This document shows positions 62,887 to 64,000 of a DNA stretch of 64,000 nt, piece after piece. A program made the position numbers and the translations under genes. How positions within the stretch are numbered: the first letter of the stretch is position 1; each line of letters begins with the position of its first letter. The DNA is taken from contig NZ_JAEULY010000009.1 in NCBI RefSeq assembly GCF_016793595.1, forward strand, positions 62,001-126,000. Direction: 5' to 3'. The notes beneath the pieces were generated by a model that had not been told where the DNA came from, ran no database searches, and saw only the letters and a list, made by a program, of their open reading frames with translations. Source of the DNA: Phreatobacter sp. Its GTDB lineage: Bacteria > Pseudomonadota > Alphaproteobacteria > Rhizobiales > Phreatobacteraceae.

Positions 62887-64000
62887 TCAGGACGGGCCCG
62901 CGCTCCAGCCCATGCGGCGCATCAGGATGCCCCGTATGCCGGCAATGTCGAGCGCGAAGGTCGCCGCTCCATAGACCAGCACGCCGACACTGACCGACGC
63001 GGCGAGGCTGACGAAACTGTCGGTCGGGTCGCTCCATTCGATCAGGGCGGTCGGCACAGCCATGACGAGGACGGCGGCGGCGACCTTCAGCGCCGGGCGC
63101 CAGAACAGTGGCAGCGGATGGGCGCGCTGGGACAGCATGTAGCCGGCGACGACCCCCGCAAACTCCGCGATGACCAGCGACCAGGCCGCGCCTTTGAGCC
63201 CGAAGGGCCGCACCAGCAGCGCCATGGCCACGACGTTGACGACGAGGATCACCGTGCCATGGGCGACCATCAGTGACGGCTTCTTGGCGAGATGAAAGCT
63301 CACCTGCACGAATTGCTGGGAAATGGTCTGGAACAGCCAGGCAAAAACCAGGATCGGAATAAGCACGGCTGCCGTGTCGCGGAATTCCGGGCCGAGGATC
63401 AGCGCCGCGAAATGCGGGGCGACGATGGCGAGCCCGACAACCGCGGGCATGACCACCGCCAGCAGCAATTCGCCGCTGCGGGTCAGGTGCTCGTCGGCAG
63501 CCGCCGCGCCCTCCTCGGCGAGCGAACGGATGGCGAGCGGCACGACGGCGGAAGCCACCGACAGGGCCGGGAACAGGATGATCTGACGGACGAGATCGGC
63601 CGCCGCGCCATAGACGCCTGCCGCCGCATCGCCGAGCAGCCATGCGACCAGCAGCCGGTCGAGCGCCGCGTGTAGCGCGAAGACGCCGCCCGACAGGGCC
63701 ATGGGAATGCCGAAGCCGAGCATGATGTTGAAGGTCGCCCGGTCGAAGGGCTTTCGCGGCCCCTTCCAGACAACTGGCGAAAACAGGAGAGCCGAGACGA
63801 CGTAGCCGGCGACCACGCCGGCGACGAGACCGAGCCCGCCGAAGCCGGCCTGCACCAGCGCATAGGATACCGCGATGGCCGAAAAGGCGCGGACCACGGT
63901 GGCGCGCATATAAGCGGTGGCATCGAGCCGCGCGCGCAGGATCTCCTGCCCCAGTTCGAACAGCCCCAGAGCCGCTGCCAGCACGACGGCGGCAAGCCCC
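62887..64000 (-). CDS. Oligosaccharide flippase (Wzx/PST family), 5' end outside window
   Basis: This polytopic membrane protein flips the lipid-linked repeat across the inner membrane. At least 365 residues (about ten helices) are visible. The reading frame continues past the right edge, so the N-terminal part is cut. The pattern of paired helices, FGIPMALSGGVFALHAALDRLLVAWLLGDAAAGVYGAAADL, and AWSLVIAEFAGVVAGY are typical of the MATE/PST group. It is convergent with the GT92-like gene. Confidence 0.88.
   Translation of the reverse strand, partial: GLAAVVLAAALGLFELGQEILRARLDATAYMRATVVRAFSAIAVSYALVQAGFGGLGLVAGVVAGYVVSALLFSPVVWKGPRKPFDRATFNIMLGFGIPMALSGGVFALHAALDRLLVAWLLGDAAAGVYGAAADLVRQIILFPALSVASAVVPLAIRSLAEEGAAAADEHLTRSGELLLAVVMPAVVGLAIVAPHFAALILGPEFRDTAAVLIPILVFAWLFQTISQQFVQVSFHLAKKPSLMVAHGTVILVVNVVAMALLVRPFGLKGAAWSLVIAEFAGVVAGYMLSQRAHPLPLFWRPALKVAAAVLVMAVPTALIEWSDPTDSFVSLAASVSVGVLVYGAATFALDIAGIRGILMRRMGWSAGPS

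Overview
The window is GC-rich chromosome from an alphaproteobacterium, most likely a member of the Hyphomicrobiales (Rhizobiales). The pointers are the gene order fabZ-lpxD-bamA-rseP-dxr-cdsA-uppS-frr-pyrH, a PmtA-type phospholipid methyltransferase, an Rsm22 family protein, two short YdcH/DUF465 genes, an aminoacyl-carrier-protein ligase of the kind described from Bradyrhizobium and Agrobacterium, and promoters close to CTTGAC-N17-CTATAT. No genus can be fixed from the sequence alone. No phage, insertion sequence, integrase or CRISPR array is visible.

Region 1 (1-13.6 kb) is the conserved envelope and translation block on the minus strand: rpsB, tsf, then pyrH, frr, uppS, cdsA, dxr, rseP, bamA, lpxD and a fabZ cut by the left edge. 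A two-gene plus-strand cassette (SDR and DsbA/HCCA-isomerase-like) sits between tsf and pyrH. Region 2 (13.6-25.5 kb) is mixed housekeeping: HAD phosphatase, MOSC protein, YnfA, SDR, Rsm22 protein, EamA permease, purEK, two DUF465 genes around a 14-bp tandem repeat, cytochrome b561, ribA and a large membrane protein.

Region 3 (25.5-40.6 kb) is a catabolic island for small cyclic or acyclic amides. It holds 5-oxoprolinase pxpBCA, a DctPQM TRAP transporter, a MarR-like regulator, hydantoinase/oxoprolinase hyuAB, a formamidase/acetamidase, a fused TRAP permease and its TAXI binding protein. The dctP and hyuA upstream regions share a TTGAC-17-GAwTGT promoter layout overlapped by inverted repeats, which suggests one regulon.

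Region 4 (40.6-46.3 kb) has a stand-alone 2H phosphoesterase-like DUF1045 gene, a duplicated LprI-like protein, mnmA, pmtA, a Tat-exported metallo-beta-lactamase-fold enzyme, a Pr6Pr membrane protein and a tRNA-Met(CAT) with a good promoter.

Region 5 (46.9-54.5 kb) is the most interesting part. It is a tightly packed six-gene operon: carrier protein, acyl-CoA-dehydrogenase-like flavoprotein, seryl-tRNA-synthetase-like amino acid:[carrier protein] ligase, DUF1839 protein, GH2-type glycosidase, and a tandem alpha/beta-hydrolase with a Cys nucleophile elbow. It runs directly into region 6 (54.5-64 kb), an exopolysaccharide locus with an undecaprenyl-phosphate sugar transferase, four further glycosyltransferase genes (GT4, GT2, WecG/TagA and a GT92-like one), a NodB-type deacetylase, a Wzz/GumC chain-length protein and a Wzx flippase cut by the right edge. 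The layout suggests that a carrier-bound, possibly oxidised amino acid is made for, or together with, a surface glycan. That link is inference.
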